Assembly (NCBI RefSeq): GCF_036346855.1
Contig: NZ_CP107841.1
Coordinates: 1,054,001 to 1,118,000 of the forward strand
Origin: Streptomyces europaeiscabiei
GTDB taxonomy: Bacteria; Actinomycetota; Actinomycetes; Streptomycetales; Streptomycetaceae
Reading direction: 5' to 3'
DNA length: 64,000 nt
Shown here: positions 17,502 through 26,939 of the stretch, one piece after another
How positions within the stretch are numbered: position 1 is the stretch's first letter
How the letters are laid out: each line of letters opens with the position of its first letter
Translations under genes and position numbers: made by a program
Notes under the pieces: generated by a model
Told to the model about the DNA's origin: nothing
The model's input: only the letters and a program-made list of their open reading frames with translations
The model's database searches: none

Positions 17502-19202
17502 TCACCCCCGCACCGCGAACTGACTCCCCGTCTTCTCGCCGTCGTCCGTGACCGCCGCGGCCACACAGCGGAAGACGCGCAGCCCCTTGTCCCATTCGGC
17601 CGCCGACGGCGGGATGATGTCGACGTTCCACTCGTCCGCGATGTCACGGCCGGCGGCGGTCATCGTCGCGGCCATCACCTTCTGTGAGCACAGCGCCTTG
17701 ACGTCCGGGTGTTTGATCAGGTCCCGCGCGTTGTTGGTCATGCCGTCCTCCGGCAGCGGCGCGATCGCGAAGGTCTCCCACACGTGCTTGGTCTGGCAGT
17801 CCGCACGGCTGACGGTGACGATGCCGGAGATGTCGACGATGCCGCTCCAGCACTCCGGGGTCGCGACGCACCGGCCACCCACGCCGTCGACGTCGGTCGC
17901 GGGGCAGTTCTCCGTGGTGGTCGCCGCCCCGAACCCAGAGGTGCCTTTGTCCTCGGCGGTGGCACCGGCGGACGGCGAGTCGGCGGTGGCGGAGCCGCCC
18001 CCATCACCGTCGTCCGTGCCGCCGTTCTGGTACGTCACCACGGTGACCGACACGCTCACGGAGACGGCCACGGCCGCCAGTACGGCGATCACCGCCGGCC
18101 GACGCCGCGCCGCCCCCTTCCGCCCACCGTCGCCGTCGCCACCGGGCCCGGGGACGACGGTGGTACCACCCGCACCGCCCGCCTCAGGGACCACGGTCGT
18201 ACCGCCCCCGTACGGCGGCGCGTCCCCGTACGGCGGCTTCGTCGTGGGCGGCACGGCCCCGTACGGCGGCATCGTCGTGGGCGGGGCACCCCGGTAAGGG
18301 GGCATCGTCGTCATGCCGGGCGCCGGCCCGAAGCCACCGCCACCTCCCGCTCCCCCACCGCCGCCTCGCAGGTCCACTGTGTCGAGGTCGACGGCGGCGA
18401 GGGCGTCGCGGAACGCGCCCGCGTCGGACATGCGGTGGGCGGGGTCGGCCGCGAGGGCGTACCGGAGCGCCGAGTTGAAGGCGGGCGGCAGCCCGGGGAG
18501 GTCGGCGTACGGCCAGGTGTGGCGCACGATCAGTTCGGCGAGGCTGAGCTGGGTGCCGTCCTCCGGGTAGTGCGGCGGGCGGCCGCACAACAGGGCGTAG
18601 ACGGTCGCGGCCAGTGAGTACACGTCGCCGGCCGGGGTGGGGTCCGCCATGTGGAAGGCCTCGGGCGGCGCGTACGCGGGGGTCAACGCCTCCCGGGTCA
18701 CGGACAGTTCTCGTCCCGGCTGAGGCATGGCGGCCAGGCCGAAGTCGGTGAGGGCGACACCCCCGTACCGGTTGACCATGACGTTGCCGGGCTTGATGTC
18801 GCGGTGCAGCACCCCGGCGGCGTGGGCGGCGGCCACCGCGTCGGCCAGGCCCACCCCGATGTCGCGTGCCTCCTTGGCCGGGAACGCGCCCTGCCGGTGC
18901 AGCCGGTCGCCCAGGGAGCCGCCGGGGCACAGCTCCAGCACCATGTAGGGGCGGTTGTCGGCGAGGACCCCGGCGTCGTACACCGGAACCACATGGGGGT
19001 GTCCGGACAGTTGCCCGGCGGCCGTGACCTCGCGCATGAAGCGCTGCCGGTCGCGCGGTGTGGACAGCACCCTGCTGTCCACCTTCAGCGCGACCTCCCG
19101 ACCCACGGCCAGCTGCCGCGCCCGGTACACCGTGGCGAATCCGCCCTGTCCCAGGACTTCGTCGATCTCGTATCCGGGCAGGTCCGTTCTTCCGGGCCCC
19201 AT
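17502..19202 (-). CDS. Membrane Ser/Thr protein kinase (PknB-like) with extracytoplasmic domain
   Basis: 566 aa. The N-terminal kinase domain has GQGGFATV (18-25), K40, HRDIKPGN and DFGLA. A proline/glycine-rich linker with repeated PPY-type motifs (about 285-350) follows. One transmembrane helix (about 375-395, VIAVLAAVAVSVSVSVTVV) leads to an extracytoplasmic C-terminal domain of ~170 aa with several cysteines. All catalytic motifs are intact. The outer domain has no PASTA repeats, so the sensed signal is unknown. It is a single gene, between pyc and the divergent rhamnosidase gene. Confidence 0.88.
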   Translation of the reverse strand: MGPGRTDLPGYEIDEVLGQGGFATVYRARQLAVGREVALKVDSRVLSTPRDRQRFMREVTAAGQLSGHPHVVPVYDAGVLADNRPYMVLELCPGGSLGDRLHRQGAFPAKEARDIGVGLADAVAAAHAAGVLHRDIKPGNVMVNRYGGVALTDFGLAAMPQPGRELSVTREALTPAYAPPEAFHMADPTPAGDVYSLAATVYALLCGRPPHYPEDGTQLSLAELIVRHTWPYADLPGLPPAFNSALRYALAADPAHRMSDAGAFRDALAAVDLDTVDLRGGGGGAGGGGGFGPAPGMTTMPPYRGAPPTTMPPYGAVPPTTKPPYGDAPPYGGGTTVVPEAGGAGGTTVVPGPGGDGDGGRKGAARRRPAVIAVLAAVAVSVSVSVTVVTYQNGGTDDGDGGGSATADSPSAGATAEDKGTSGFGAATTTENCPATDVDGVGGRCVATPECWSGIVDISGIVTVSRADCQTKHVWETFAIAPLPEDGMTNNARDLIKHPDVKALCSQKVMAATMTAAGRDIADEWNVDIIPPSAAEWDKGLRVFRCVAAAVTDDGEKTGSQFAVRG

Positions 19203-19564
19203 GGTGTCGTACCCCCAGCGCGCAGCCCCGGCCAGGACGTCCGCCCGAGGTGAGGCGAGACTCTAGCCGAGCCCGGTGACACCGGGACGCCGGGTTCGGC
19301 CACCGAGCGGCGCCGTCGTTCGGACCAGGGGGCCCAGGTCGCCCTCGAGGACGGTCCGGGTGATCTCCGGGTGATCGGGGGGCGGTCCCACAGGGCGAGG
19401 ATCTCGGCGCTGGGGTCGACGGCCCGGAGGGGGTGCCGGTCGCCGTGCACCACGATGGAGGCAGCCGGCATCCGGCGAACGTGGCGAAGCGACCGTCACG
19501 GAGGGCCGTCCCCCGGCCGAGCCCACACCTCGCGAAGGCCCAGCTGAGCGCCACCACGCAGCTA

Positions 19565-19664
19565 GTTAAATCGTTTCATTCCCCGGGAATTCACTTGCGC
19601 CCCACCTATTGACCGGATTCGACGCGGAACCCTAACCTCCGGGCAATCGCATTGAAACCTTTCA
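19565..19664. promoter_or_regulatory. LacI-type operator candidates upstream of the GH78 gene
   Basis: The last 150 bp of the ~500-bp gap between the kinase and the rhamnosidase genes is AT-richer than the surroundings. It holds TGAAACCTTTCA at 19653-19664 (perfect TGAAA/TTTCA arms) and a weaker related site TTAAATCGTTTCAT at 19566-19579. Both resemble the TGAAACG/CGTTTCA elements bound by LacI-family sugar regulators in actinobacteria. No LacI gene is in the window. The other ~350 bp (19203-19560) shows nothing I can name. Confidence 0.4.
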
Positions 19665-19708
19665 TGATGCGACTCTCATGAACCGGCCCCTACGACCGAA
19701 GGTGCACC

Positions 19709-22700
19709 ATGGCTCAGGACGTCTCACGGCGAAGACTTCTCCAGTTCGGCGGCATCGCGGCCGCCTCCGTCGTCCTGTCCGGGCCCCGGGCCTTCTCCGC
19801 CTCCGGCCCGGTGGGCATGGCCGCTGCCGCGGAGGCGACGCCCGCGCCGACCGGGATGCTCACGGATCTGCTGCCGCAGGCCCTCGGTACCAGCGCCGGG
19901 CAGAACCCTCGCTTCAGCTGGCAGGTGCCGGACCTCCGCGAGGGCACCGTGCAGCGCGCCTACCAGCTCCAACTGGCGGCCACCCCGGGCGGTTTCGAGG
20001 ACGACGACCAGTTGGTGTGGGACTCCGGGAAGCTGGACTCCGTCGACTCCACGGCCGTACCGTACGGCGGACCGGCGCTGAAGCCCCGTACGGCCTACTG
20101 GTGGCGGGTCAGAAGCTGGGTCAACAAGCGTTCGGCCTGGTCGGAGCCCGTCCTGCTGGCCACCTCGGTCGAGGACGAGTGGGAGGCGAAGCCGATCTGG
20201 GTGCCGGCCGGGCCGGTGATGACCGACGGCACCTTCACCGTCCGCGTGAAGATCACCGCCGTGGCGGCCGGCCTGTGGTTCCGGGCCACGAGCACCGCCA
20301 ACAACTACATGTGGCAGCTACGCGCGGGCACCACCGGTGTGCTGCGCAAGCACGTCTGCGTGAACGGCACGTACACCGTGCTCGGTGAGGTGAAACTGCC
20401 GTTCGCGGTCACCGCCGGGGAGTGGGTCGACCTGGGCGTCACCATGACGGGAGCCACCTTCACCACCACCGTCAACGGCACCGTCGTCGACACCACCACC
20501 GACAGCCGCTACGCCTCCGGCAACGTCGGCCTGCGCAACGGCAGCACCGAGTCCCAGACCTATGACCGGGTCACCTTCACGGCGGCCGACGGCACGGTCC
20601 TCCTCGACGACGACTTCGCCTCCGACAAGGGCACCTTCGCCACCGGCACGGTCTCGGGGGGCGTTCTCACCTTCCCGACCGGTGCCTCCTCGCTCTCCTC
20701 CTACGGGGCCGACGACACATGGGCGCTCCTGCGCCACGAGTACGACACGAAGGCCGGCAAGGAGATAGCGGCGGCGATCCTCTATGTGGCGGCCACCTCG
20801 CCCGATCCGGCCCGGCAGTACGTCGCGAAGGTGTGGAGCAACGGCACGACGGTCGGCTACGCCTCCGTCCGCTCCGGCGCCGGGACCGCCTACCAGGCCT
20901 TCGACGTGACCTCCACCCTGCGGGCGGACGGGAAGGCCAACGCGCTGGCCGCACTGTGCTGGACCACCTCGCAGCAGAAGTTCCTCGCCCAGCTGGAGAT
21001 CACGTACACCGACGGCAGCCGGTCGACGGTCGCCTCCGGGGACGGCTGGAAGGCGCGCCGCCAGGCCGGGCTGCTGCCCTCGAAGGGCAGTGCGGGCAGC
21101 AGCTACTTCACCGTTCCGCAGGAGTACTGGGACCTGCGCCGCGAGCCCGTGGGCTGGACGAAGCCCGGCTTCGACGACGGCGACTGGCTCAAGCCGGTGG
21201 TCCGTACCGCGATCGACGGTCTCGTCCCCGCGCTGATCGAGGCGATACGGCCGCACGACGTCACCCCCGCCTCCGTCACCGAGGTGGCCGACGGCCGCTG
21301 GCTGGTCGACCTCGGCCGGGAGATCGTCGGCGGACTGGCCCTGGAGGTCACCGGCGGGGCGGGCGACACCGTCGAGGTGCGGCTCGGCGAGGAGCTGAAC
21401 ACGGACGGCACGGTCAAGTACCAGCTGCGCGCCACCAACACCTACCGCGAGGTGTGGACCCTGCGGGACGGCGAGCAGCGCTTCGAGCACTGGGGCTACC
21501 GCGGCTTCCGCTGGGCCGAACTGCGCACCACGCTCGACCTGTCGAAGGCGGTCGTCACCGGCCGCGCCTGGAAACTCGACTGGAACGACTCGGACGCCTC
21601 GTTCCGCAGCTCCGACGCCGACCTGGACCGGGTGTGGGAGCTGTGCCGCTACTCCATCGAGGCCACCCGCGGCGACCTCTACACGGACACACCCACCCGT
21701 GAGCGCGGCCCCTACGAGGGCGACGCGCTGATCAACCAGCTCTCCGAGTACGGCGTGCAGCGCTCGTACGCCCTGGCCCGCTGGTCGAACGACTATCTGG
21801 CCCGCAAGGGCACCTGGCCCACCGAGTACCGGCTGATGTGCGCGATCTCCGCGTGGGAGGACTATCTCGCCACGGGCGACGACCGCCAGCTCGCCAAGGA
21901 CTACGACCTGCTGACCGCGAAGAACCTCACCTCGTACCTGGACTCCCAGGGACTGGTCCGCAAGGCGCCCGGCAGCACCAGCCAGAACCTCGGCGACCTG
22001 GTCGACTGGCCCGCCGCCAGCAGGGACGGCTATGTGTTCACCAACGTCAACACGGTCGTCAACGCCTTCCAGTACGCGGCCTTCGAGGCTCTCGCCGGGT
22101 GCGCCGCGGCCCTCGGCAAGGACGCCGACGCGACCGCCCTGCGCGGCAGGGCCGACACCCTCGCCACCGCGATGCGCGCCACCCTCCTCGACAGTGCGGG
22201 CGGACGCTTCCTCGACGGCGTCGGCACCACTCACAGCGCCCAGCACGCGACCGCCTTCCCGGTGGCGCTCGGTGTCGCGGACGCCCTGGACGACAAGGTG
22301 CTGGCCAGGCTGGGCGACACCCTGGCGGCGGGCGGCATGAAGGTGAGCGTGTACGGGTCGCAGTTCCTGCTCGACGCGCTGTTCCGGCTGGGCCGCTCCG
22401 ACGCCGCCCTCGCCCTGCTCACCTCCACGGCCACCAACTCGTGGCTGCACATGCTGGACGCGCTCAAGGCGACCATCGTCACGGAGGCGTGGGACCCCGC
22501 GCTGAAGTCCAACATGACGCTCTCGCACGCCTGGGCGTCCGCGCCGGCCAACGCCGTGGCCCGGCACATCCTCGGCGTGCAGGTCACCGAGCCCGGCGCG
22601 GCCGGGTTCCGGATCCGGCCCAGGACCGGGTCGCTGACCGAGGTCGACGGTACGGTGCCCTCCCTGCGCGGGCCGGTCTCGGTCCAGGTGCAGCGCTCCG

Positions 22701-22921
22701 GGGACACGCACACCACCCGGGTCACCTTGCCACCGAACTCCACTGCCGTGCTGGAGGTGGAGATCGGGGACGCCTCCCCGAAGGCGTACCGGGTGAAGGC
22801 GGTCACGCCGCGCGGGGAGGGAAGCGCGAAGGTCGAGTCGTTCACCGACCTCACGGGCACGGTGCTGCGGATAGGCCTGCTCGGCTCGGGTACGACGGAG
22901 GTGCGCCGCAAGACCTCCTGA
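19709..22921 (+). CDS. Tat-secreted alpha-L-rhamnosidase, GH78 family
   Basis: 1070 aa. The N-terminus has a Tat motif SRRRLLQFGG (6-15), a hydrophobic segment and an Ala-rich cleavage region near 30-45. It then has a fibronectin-like Bac_rhamnosid N domain, a ~160-aa concanavalin-like insertion (about 165-330, TFTVRVKITAV..., VTFTAADGTVLLDDDF), and the GH78 (alpha/alpha)6 barrel with the DTPTRERGPYEGD acid-containing loop. The C-terminal beta domain ends near 1060. It removes terminal alpha-L-rhamnose from plant glycosides or polysaccharides outside the cell. The lectin-like insertion suggests polymer binding. It is probably sugar-regulated through the upstream LacI-like sites. Confidence 0.85.
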   Translation: MAQDVSRRRLLQFGGIAAASVVLSGPRAFSASGPVGMAAAAEATPAPTGMLTDLLPQALGTSAGQNPRFSWQVPDLREGTVQRAYQLQLAATPGGFEDDDQLVWDSGKLDSVDSTAVPYGGPALKPRTAYWWRVRSWVNKRSAWSEPVLLATSVEDEWEAKPIWVPAGPVMTDGTFTVRVKITAVAAGLWFRATSTANNYMWQLRAGTTGVLRKHVCVNGTYTVLGEVKLPFAVTAGEWVDLGVTMTGATFTTTVNGTVVDTTTDSRYASGNVGLRNGSTESQTYDRVTFTAADGTVLLDDDFASDKGTFATGTVSGGVLTFPTGASSLSSYGADDTWALLRHEYDTKAGKEIAAAILYVAATSPDPARQYVAKVWSNGTTVGYASVRSGAGTAYQAFDVTSTLRADGKANALAALCWTTSQQKFLAQLEITYTDGSRSTVASGDGWKARRQAGLLPSKGSAGSSYFTVPQEYWDLRREPVGWTKPGFDDGDWLKPVVRTAIDGLVPALIEAIRPHDVTPASVTEVADGRWLVDLGREIVGGLALEVTGGAGDTVEVRLGEELNTDGTVKYQLRATNTYREVWTLRDGEQRFEHWGYRGFRWAELRTTLDLSKAVVTGRAWKLDWNDSDASFRSSDADLDRVWELCRYSIEATRGDLYTDTPTRERGPYEGDALINQLSEYGVQRSYALARWSNDYLARKGTWPTEYRLMCAISAWEDYLATGDDRQLAKDYDLLTAKNLTSYLDSQGLVRKAPGSTSQNLGDLVDWPAASRDGYVFTNVNTVVNAFQYAAFEALAGCAAALGKDADATALRGRADTLATAMRATLLDSAGGRFLDGVGTTHSAQHATAFPVALGVADALDDKVLARLGDTLAAGGMKVSVYGSQFLLDALFRLGRSDAALALLTSTATNSWLHMLDALKATIVTEAWDPALKSNMTLSHAWASAPANAVARHILGVQVTEPGAAGFRIRPRTGSLTEVDGTVPSLRGPVSVQVQRSGDTHTTRVTLPPNSTAVLEVEIGDASPKAYRVKAVTPRGEGSAKVESFTDLTGTVLRIGLLGSGTTEVRRKTS

Positions 22922-23032
22922 GCCTCTCGCGGGGCGGAAGTGGCCGAAACCCGGAATGCGCGCCCCCGCTGAGCTAGCCTCAACATCCTTGGGGGCGAAC
23001 TGACGTACGCCAAAAGTCATTTCGGGGGTGTT

Positions 23033-24862
23033 GTGTCAGACCAGCGGCCGGTGCCGCCATCATCGACGGCGGACAGGGCTCCGGCGCTGCGGCAGGCAGG
23101 TGCTCTGCCTCTGCGCCCCGGCGACCCGGACCGTATCGGTCCCTATGTGTCGCTGGGGCTGCTCGGCAGCGGCGGAATGGGGCGCGTCTACCTGGCGCGC
23201 CCCGCGGACGGCAAGCCCGACCTCGTCGCGGTGAAGGTGATCAGACCGGAATACGCGGAGGACATCCGGTTCCGCCGCCGATTCGAGCAGGAGGCGGCGG
23301 TGCACAGCCGGGTGCGCACGCCGCGCATGCCGCGCCTGGCCGGCACGGGCTTCCGGGACGAACTGCTGTGGATGGCCACCGAGTATCTGCCGGGGCTCGA
23401 TCTGGCGGTGGCCGTGGACGAGGACGGCCCCCTGCCGGCCGTCGCCGTCCGGCGGCTGGTGGCGGAGCTGGGACAGGCCCTGGCCGACCTCTCCGCCGCG
23501 GGGATCGTGCACCGGGACCTGAAGCCGTCCAACGTGCTGCTGTCCGCCCAGGGCGCGCACGTCATCGACTTCGGCATCGCGAAGGCCGCCGACGCGAGCG
23601 CGATCACCGGCACCGGCAACCGGGTCGGCACCCCGGCCTACATGTCTCCGGAGTACCTGCGGACCGGCGAGTGCGACACGGCCTCGGACGTGTTCTCCCT
23701 GGCCTGCACCCTGGTCTTCGCGGCGACCGGCAGCGCCCCGTTCGGCGACGGCACCGGCGTCGACGTCATGCACCGGGTGGCGTTCGAGGAGCCCAACCCG
23801 GATGTGCTCGCCGAGATCGCGACGACCGACGCGAAGCTCGCCTCGCTGCTCTCCGCCTGCCTGGCCAAGGAGCCGGGACAGCGGCCGACACCGGGGCAGC
23901 TGATCGAGGCGGTCGCGTCCGGCTCCCCGGGCTCCGAGGCGGCCGGGCACGACTTCCCCGGTTCCGAGGCGGCCGTACCGTACGGGACGTTCGACTGGCC
24001 CGAACCACTGGGCGGCCGCGTGCTCGCCCGGCAGCGGGCGTGCGAGACGCTGCGCCGCGTCCCCCTCGAACAGCCCGGCCCCGAACCGCTGGGGAAGGCG
24101 GCGGGAGCGGCCGCCGCCGACGTGGCGCCGAGTCCGTCCGCCGACGTGTCGGCCCCGCCGTCACGTCCGACGCCGCGCGGCACCCGGCCCCGGAACCGCC
24201 GCAAGCGGGTGCTGATCGGCGCCGCCGGGCTGGCGATGTGCATGGCGGTCGCCGGTGGCGTTGCACTCACCCTCCTGAGCCCCGCCACCACCACGGCCTC
24301 ACCACAGGGGGGTACGACGGTTTCCGCCGACGCCCTGCCCGGCGACGCGGCCTCGGCGTCGGCGACAGCGCGCTCGGACCGTACGGACACCACCCCCGAC
24401 GGCGGATCGGGGACCTCGGAGGTGTCCGGCAAGGACGAGCGAGCCTCGGCCGACGGCGACACCCCGCGCCCCGACTCGTCCGCTTCCGGCACCGACTCCG
24501 GCACCGACGAGGACCCGGACACCGGGTCCTCCGCGCCCGCCCCGGGAACCAGCGCGCCCCCCGAGACCACGCCGACCCCGAGCGACGCGCCCACCGAGCC
24601 CACGACCCCGGCCTGGCTCACGGACTGCACGTACTACTACGGCAACGGACGCACCCGCCTCGGGGACAGCGGCCAACGCGTCCTACAGGTGCAGTGCATG
24701 CTGTCCAAGCGGGGCTACGGCCTCGGAGGCGGCGGTGTGGACGGCGAGTTCGACGACGGGACGAAGGCCGCGGTGCAGAGTTTCCAGCAGGACAAGGGAC
24801 TGCTCGTCACCGACGGCGTCGTACGTCCGCGTGTCTGGAAGGCGTTGCGCTCCACGGAGTGA
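23033..24862 (+). CDS. Membrane Ser/Thr protein kinase with C-terminal peptidoglycan-binding domain
   Basis: 609 aa from GTG 23033 (GGGGGTG upstream). The kinase domain (about 36-300) has LGSGGMGRVY, VAVKVI, HRDLKPSN and DFGIAKA. Residues 300-390 are a linker, followed by a basic stretch and one transmembrane helix near 395-417 (VLIGAAGLAMCMAVAGGVAL). Then comes a ~115-aa Ser/Thr/Pro/Asp-rich spacer typical of wall-spanning regions. A PG_binding_1 domain (about 535-608: RLGDSGQRVLQVQCML, GVDGEFDDGTKAAVQSFQ) closes the protein. The layout implies a kinase that senses cell wall directly. Confidence 0.88.
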   Translation: MSDQRPVPPSSTADRAPALRQAGALPLRPGDPDRIGPYVSLGLLGSGGMGRVYLARPADGKPDLVAVKVIRPEYAEDIRFRRRFEQEAAVHSRVRTPRMPRLAGTGFRDELLWMATEYLPGLDLAVAVDEDGPLPAVAVRRLVAELGQALADLSAAGIVHRDLKPSNVLLSAQGAHVIDFGIAKAADASAITGTGNRVGTPAYMSPEYLRTGECDTASDVFSLACTLVFAATGSAPFGDGTGVDVMHRVAFEEPNPDVLAEIATTDAKLASLLSACLAKEPGQRPTPGQLIEAVASGSPGSEAAGHDFPGSEAAVPYGTFDWPEPLGGRVLARQRACETLRRVPLEQPGPEPLGKAAGAAAADVAPSPSADVSAPPSRPTPRGTRPRNRRKRVLIGAAGLAMCMAVAGGVALTLLSPATTTASPQGGTTVSADALPGDAASASATARSDRTDTTPDGGSGTSEVSGKDERASADGDTPRPDSSASGTDSGTDEDPDTGSSAPAPGTSAPPETTPTPSDAPTEPTTPAWLTDCTYYYGNGRTRLGDSGQRVLQVQCMLSKRGYGLGGGGVDGEFDDGTKAAVQSFQQDKGLLVTDGVVRPRVWKALRSTE

Positions 24863-24889
24863 GGCGGGCGGCTCGCACAGCCGTGCCGG

Positions 24890-25804
24890 TCAGTCGACGA
24901 ACAGTCCACGCGCCGCGGCCCGCGCGTCGAACTCCTCCAGGTGGGCCTGGGCGTCCGGGAGGGCGTCGCACATCGCCTCCAGCAGGACCTGACCCAGCAG
25001 CATGGGGGCGCCGACGGTGTCGAAGACCAGGCCGGTACCCACGGCGGCGGGGAGCAGCAGGTCGCTGTGGGCGGCGACCGGGGCGAAGGTCCCGTCGGCG
25101 ACCGTCACCACCGTCAGGCCCGCGGCACGGGCATGGGCGAGGGCGTCGAGAAGTTCGCGCGGGTGGCGGGGCAGTGCGAAGCACAGCAACGCGCTCGCCC
25201 CGGCCTGCCGGGTAGCGTCGATGCGGTCGGCGAGCAGTGAGCCGCCCTCGTCGAGCAGCCGTACGTCGGTGTGGACCTTCGCCGCCAAGTAGGCGAAGCC
25301 GCGTGCCTGGGCGGCGGAGGCGCGCAACCCGAGCACCGGCAGCGGCCGGGAGGCGGCGAGCAGGCGGCCCGCGCGTTCGACGGGTTCGGGGTCGGTGAGC
25401 AGGGACGCCAGATGACGCAGATTGTCGATCTCGGCCTGCACGGCGCGCTGGTAAGGGTTGGCCGACCGTCCGTCGAAGCCCTGCCCCGCGGGTGCGACCG
25501 TTCGCAGATGGGCGCGCAGTGCCGGATAGCCGTCGAAGCCGAGGGCGACGGCGAAGCGGGTCACCGACGGCTGGCTCACACCGGCCAGGTGGGCCAGTGC
25601 CACGCTCGACAGATAGGGCACGTCCGCCGCCTGCCGGACGAGGCAGTGCGCGATGCGGCGCTGTGTCGGGGTGAGCCGACGGCCCTCGAAGAGCTGCTGC
25701 AGCCGCGCGGCCGCGCCGACTCCACCGTGTCCTTCGGTGCCGACGCCCTGAGGTCTCCCGGTGCCGACTCCGCCGGACCCTTGGGTGTCGACGGCGTCCG
25801 TCAT
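24890..25804 (-). CDS. RpiR-family transcriptional regulator
   Basis: 304 aa from ATG 25804, which has GGGAG five bases upstream; an upstream in-frame GTG at 25861 lacks a site. The N-terminal HTH_6 domain (about 40-110) contains SSVALAHLAGVSQPSVTRFAVALGF. The C-terminal SIS domain (about 140-290) would bind a phosphosugar or related ligand. It lies downstream of, and on the same strand as, a betaine-type ABC operon, so it may control that operon or the divergent lyase-like/amidohydrolase pair. The ligand is unknown. Confidence 0.85.
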   Translation of the reverse strand: MTDAVDTQGSGGVGTGRPQGVGTEGHGGVGAAARLQQLFEGRRLTPTQRRIAHCLVRQAADVPYLSSVALAHLAGVSQPSVTRFAVALGFDGYPALRAHLRTVAPAGQGFDGRSANPYQRAVQAEIDNLRHLASLLTDPEPVERAGRLLAASRPLPVLGLRASAAQARGFAYLAAKVHTDVRLLDEGGSLLADRIDATRQAGASALLCFALPRHPRELLDALAHARAAGLTVVTVADGTFAPVAAHSDLLLPAAVGTGLVFDTVGAPMLLGQVLLEAMCDALPDAQAHLEEFDARAAARGLFVD

Positions 25805-25910
25805 CTGGTCTCCCGGCCGGTCGTCGTGTTCGGTCCCCTCCCCCTGCCCGGCGGGGTCCACGGTGCCGGGCAGGAGCGGGGGCGGACGGTGTGGGCGTGG
25901 CCGAGAACGG

Positions 25911-26843
25911 TCAGCCCGCGAGGCCGGTGGACGTCAGCCAGTCCTTGGCGACGATGTCGGCGTCCTCCTTGTCGTTGGCGAGCCTCTTCATCATCTCCAG
26001 CAGGTCCTCGGTGGTGAGCTTGGCGGAGACGGCGTTGAGCGCTTCCTTCGCCTTGTCGTTCACCGCGTCCTTGTAGACGAGTGGCGTGACGTTCTGCGAG
26101 GAGAAGAGGTTCTTCGGGTCCTCCAGGACGACCAGCTTGTCCGCGACGATGGCGGGGTCGGTGGTGTAGAGGTTGGCGGCCTGCACCTTGTCGTCCTTCA
26201 GCAGCTTCACCAGGGTGGCCTGGGCACCCGCGTCGAGCGGCTGGAACTTCCCGAACTCCACGCCGTAGACCTTCTTCAGGCCTACGCCTCCCTGCGTGCG
26301 GGTCTTGAACTCCGACCCGGCCCCGATCGTCATGTCCCCGGCGACCGGCTTGAGGTCGGCGAGGGTCTTGAGGTTGTACTCGGCGGCGGTCTCGGCGGTG
26401 ACCGTCACCGAGTCCTTGTCCTCGGCCGCGGCGGAGTCGAGGATCTCCACCGACGCCGGCAGCTTCGCCTTCAGTTCGGCGTTGATGTCCTCGGTGCTGG
26501 TCGCGGTGCTGTTCTTGTCGACCGCCACCGTCAGCAGGGCGCCGTTGTACTCGGGGAAGACGTCTATGCCGCCCTTGACCACCTGGTCGTAGTAGACCTC
26601 GCGGGCGCCGATGTCGAACTTCCGGGTCACCTTCAGGCCCTTGCCCTCCAGGGCCTGTGCGTAGATCTCGGCGAGAAGCTGGTTCTCGGGGAAGTTCGCC
26701 GAGCCTACGACGATGGCGTCGCCGCCGGCGCCGGCGCTGTCGCCCGCCAGCGGATTGTCGTCGCTGTCACCGCCACCGCCGCAGGCGGTCAGCGTGAGCG
26801 CGGTGATGAGGCCGAACGCGGCGCCTCGGTACATGCCTCGCAT
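25911..26843 (-). CDS. Glycine betaine/choline-type ABC substrate-binding lipoprotein
   Basis: 310 aa. The signal peptide ends in lipobox LTAC with C21. The mature part matches OpuAC/OsmF-type binding proteins (VVGSANFPENQLLAEIYAQALE near 46-67, DVFPEYNGALL, and a LYTTDPAIVADKLVVLEDPKN segment). These bind quaternary ammonium osmoprotectants in an aromatic box. It is the distal gene of the four-gene importer set on the minus strand; about 100 bp separate it from the permease. Confidence 0.88.
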   Translation of the reverse strand: MRGMYRGAAFGLITALTLTACGGGGDSDDNPLAGDSAGAGGDAIVVGSANFPENQLLAEIYAQALEGKGLKVTRKFDIGAREVYYDQVVKGGIDVFPEYNGALLTVAVDKNSTATSTEDINAELKAKLPASVEILDSAAAEDKDSVTVTAETAAEYNLKTLADLKPVAGDMTIGAGSEFKTRTQGGVGLKKVYGVEFGKFQPLDAGAQATLVKLLKDDKVQAANLYTTDPAIVADKLVVLEDPKNLFSSQNVTPLVYKDAVNDKAKEALNAVSAKLTTEDLLEMMKRLANDKEDADIVAKDWLTSTGLAG

Positions 26844-26939
26844 GGGTTGTCCTCTCTCGGAGCCCGGAAGCTCGAAAAATTCAGAAACAGAAACAGAAAC
26901 AGATTCGGGATGCGGGATGCGGGTCTGGGACGCGCGAAT

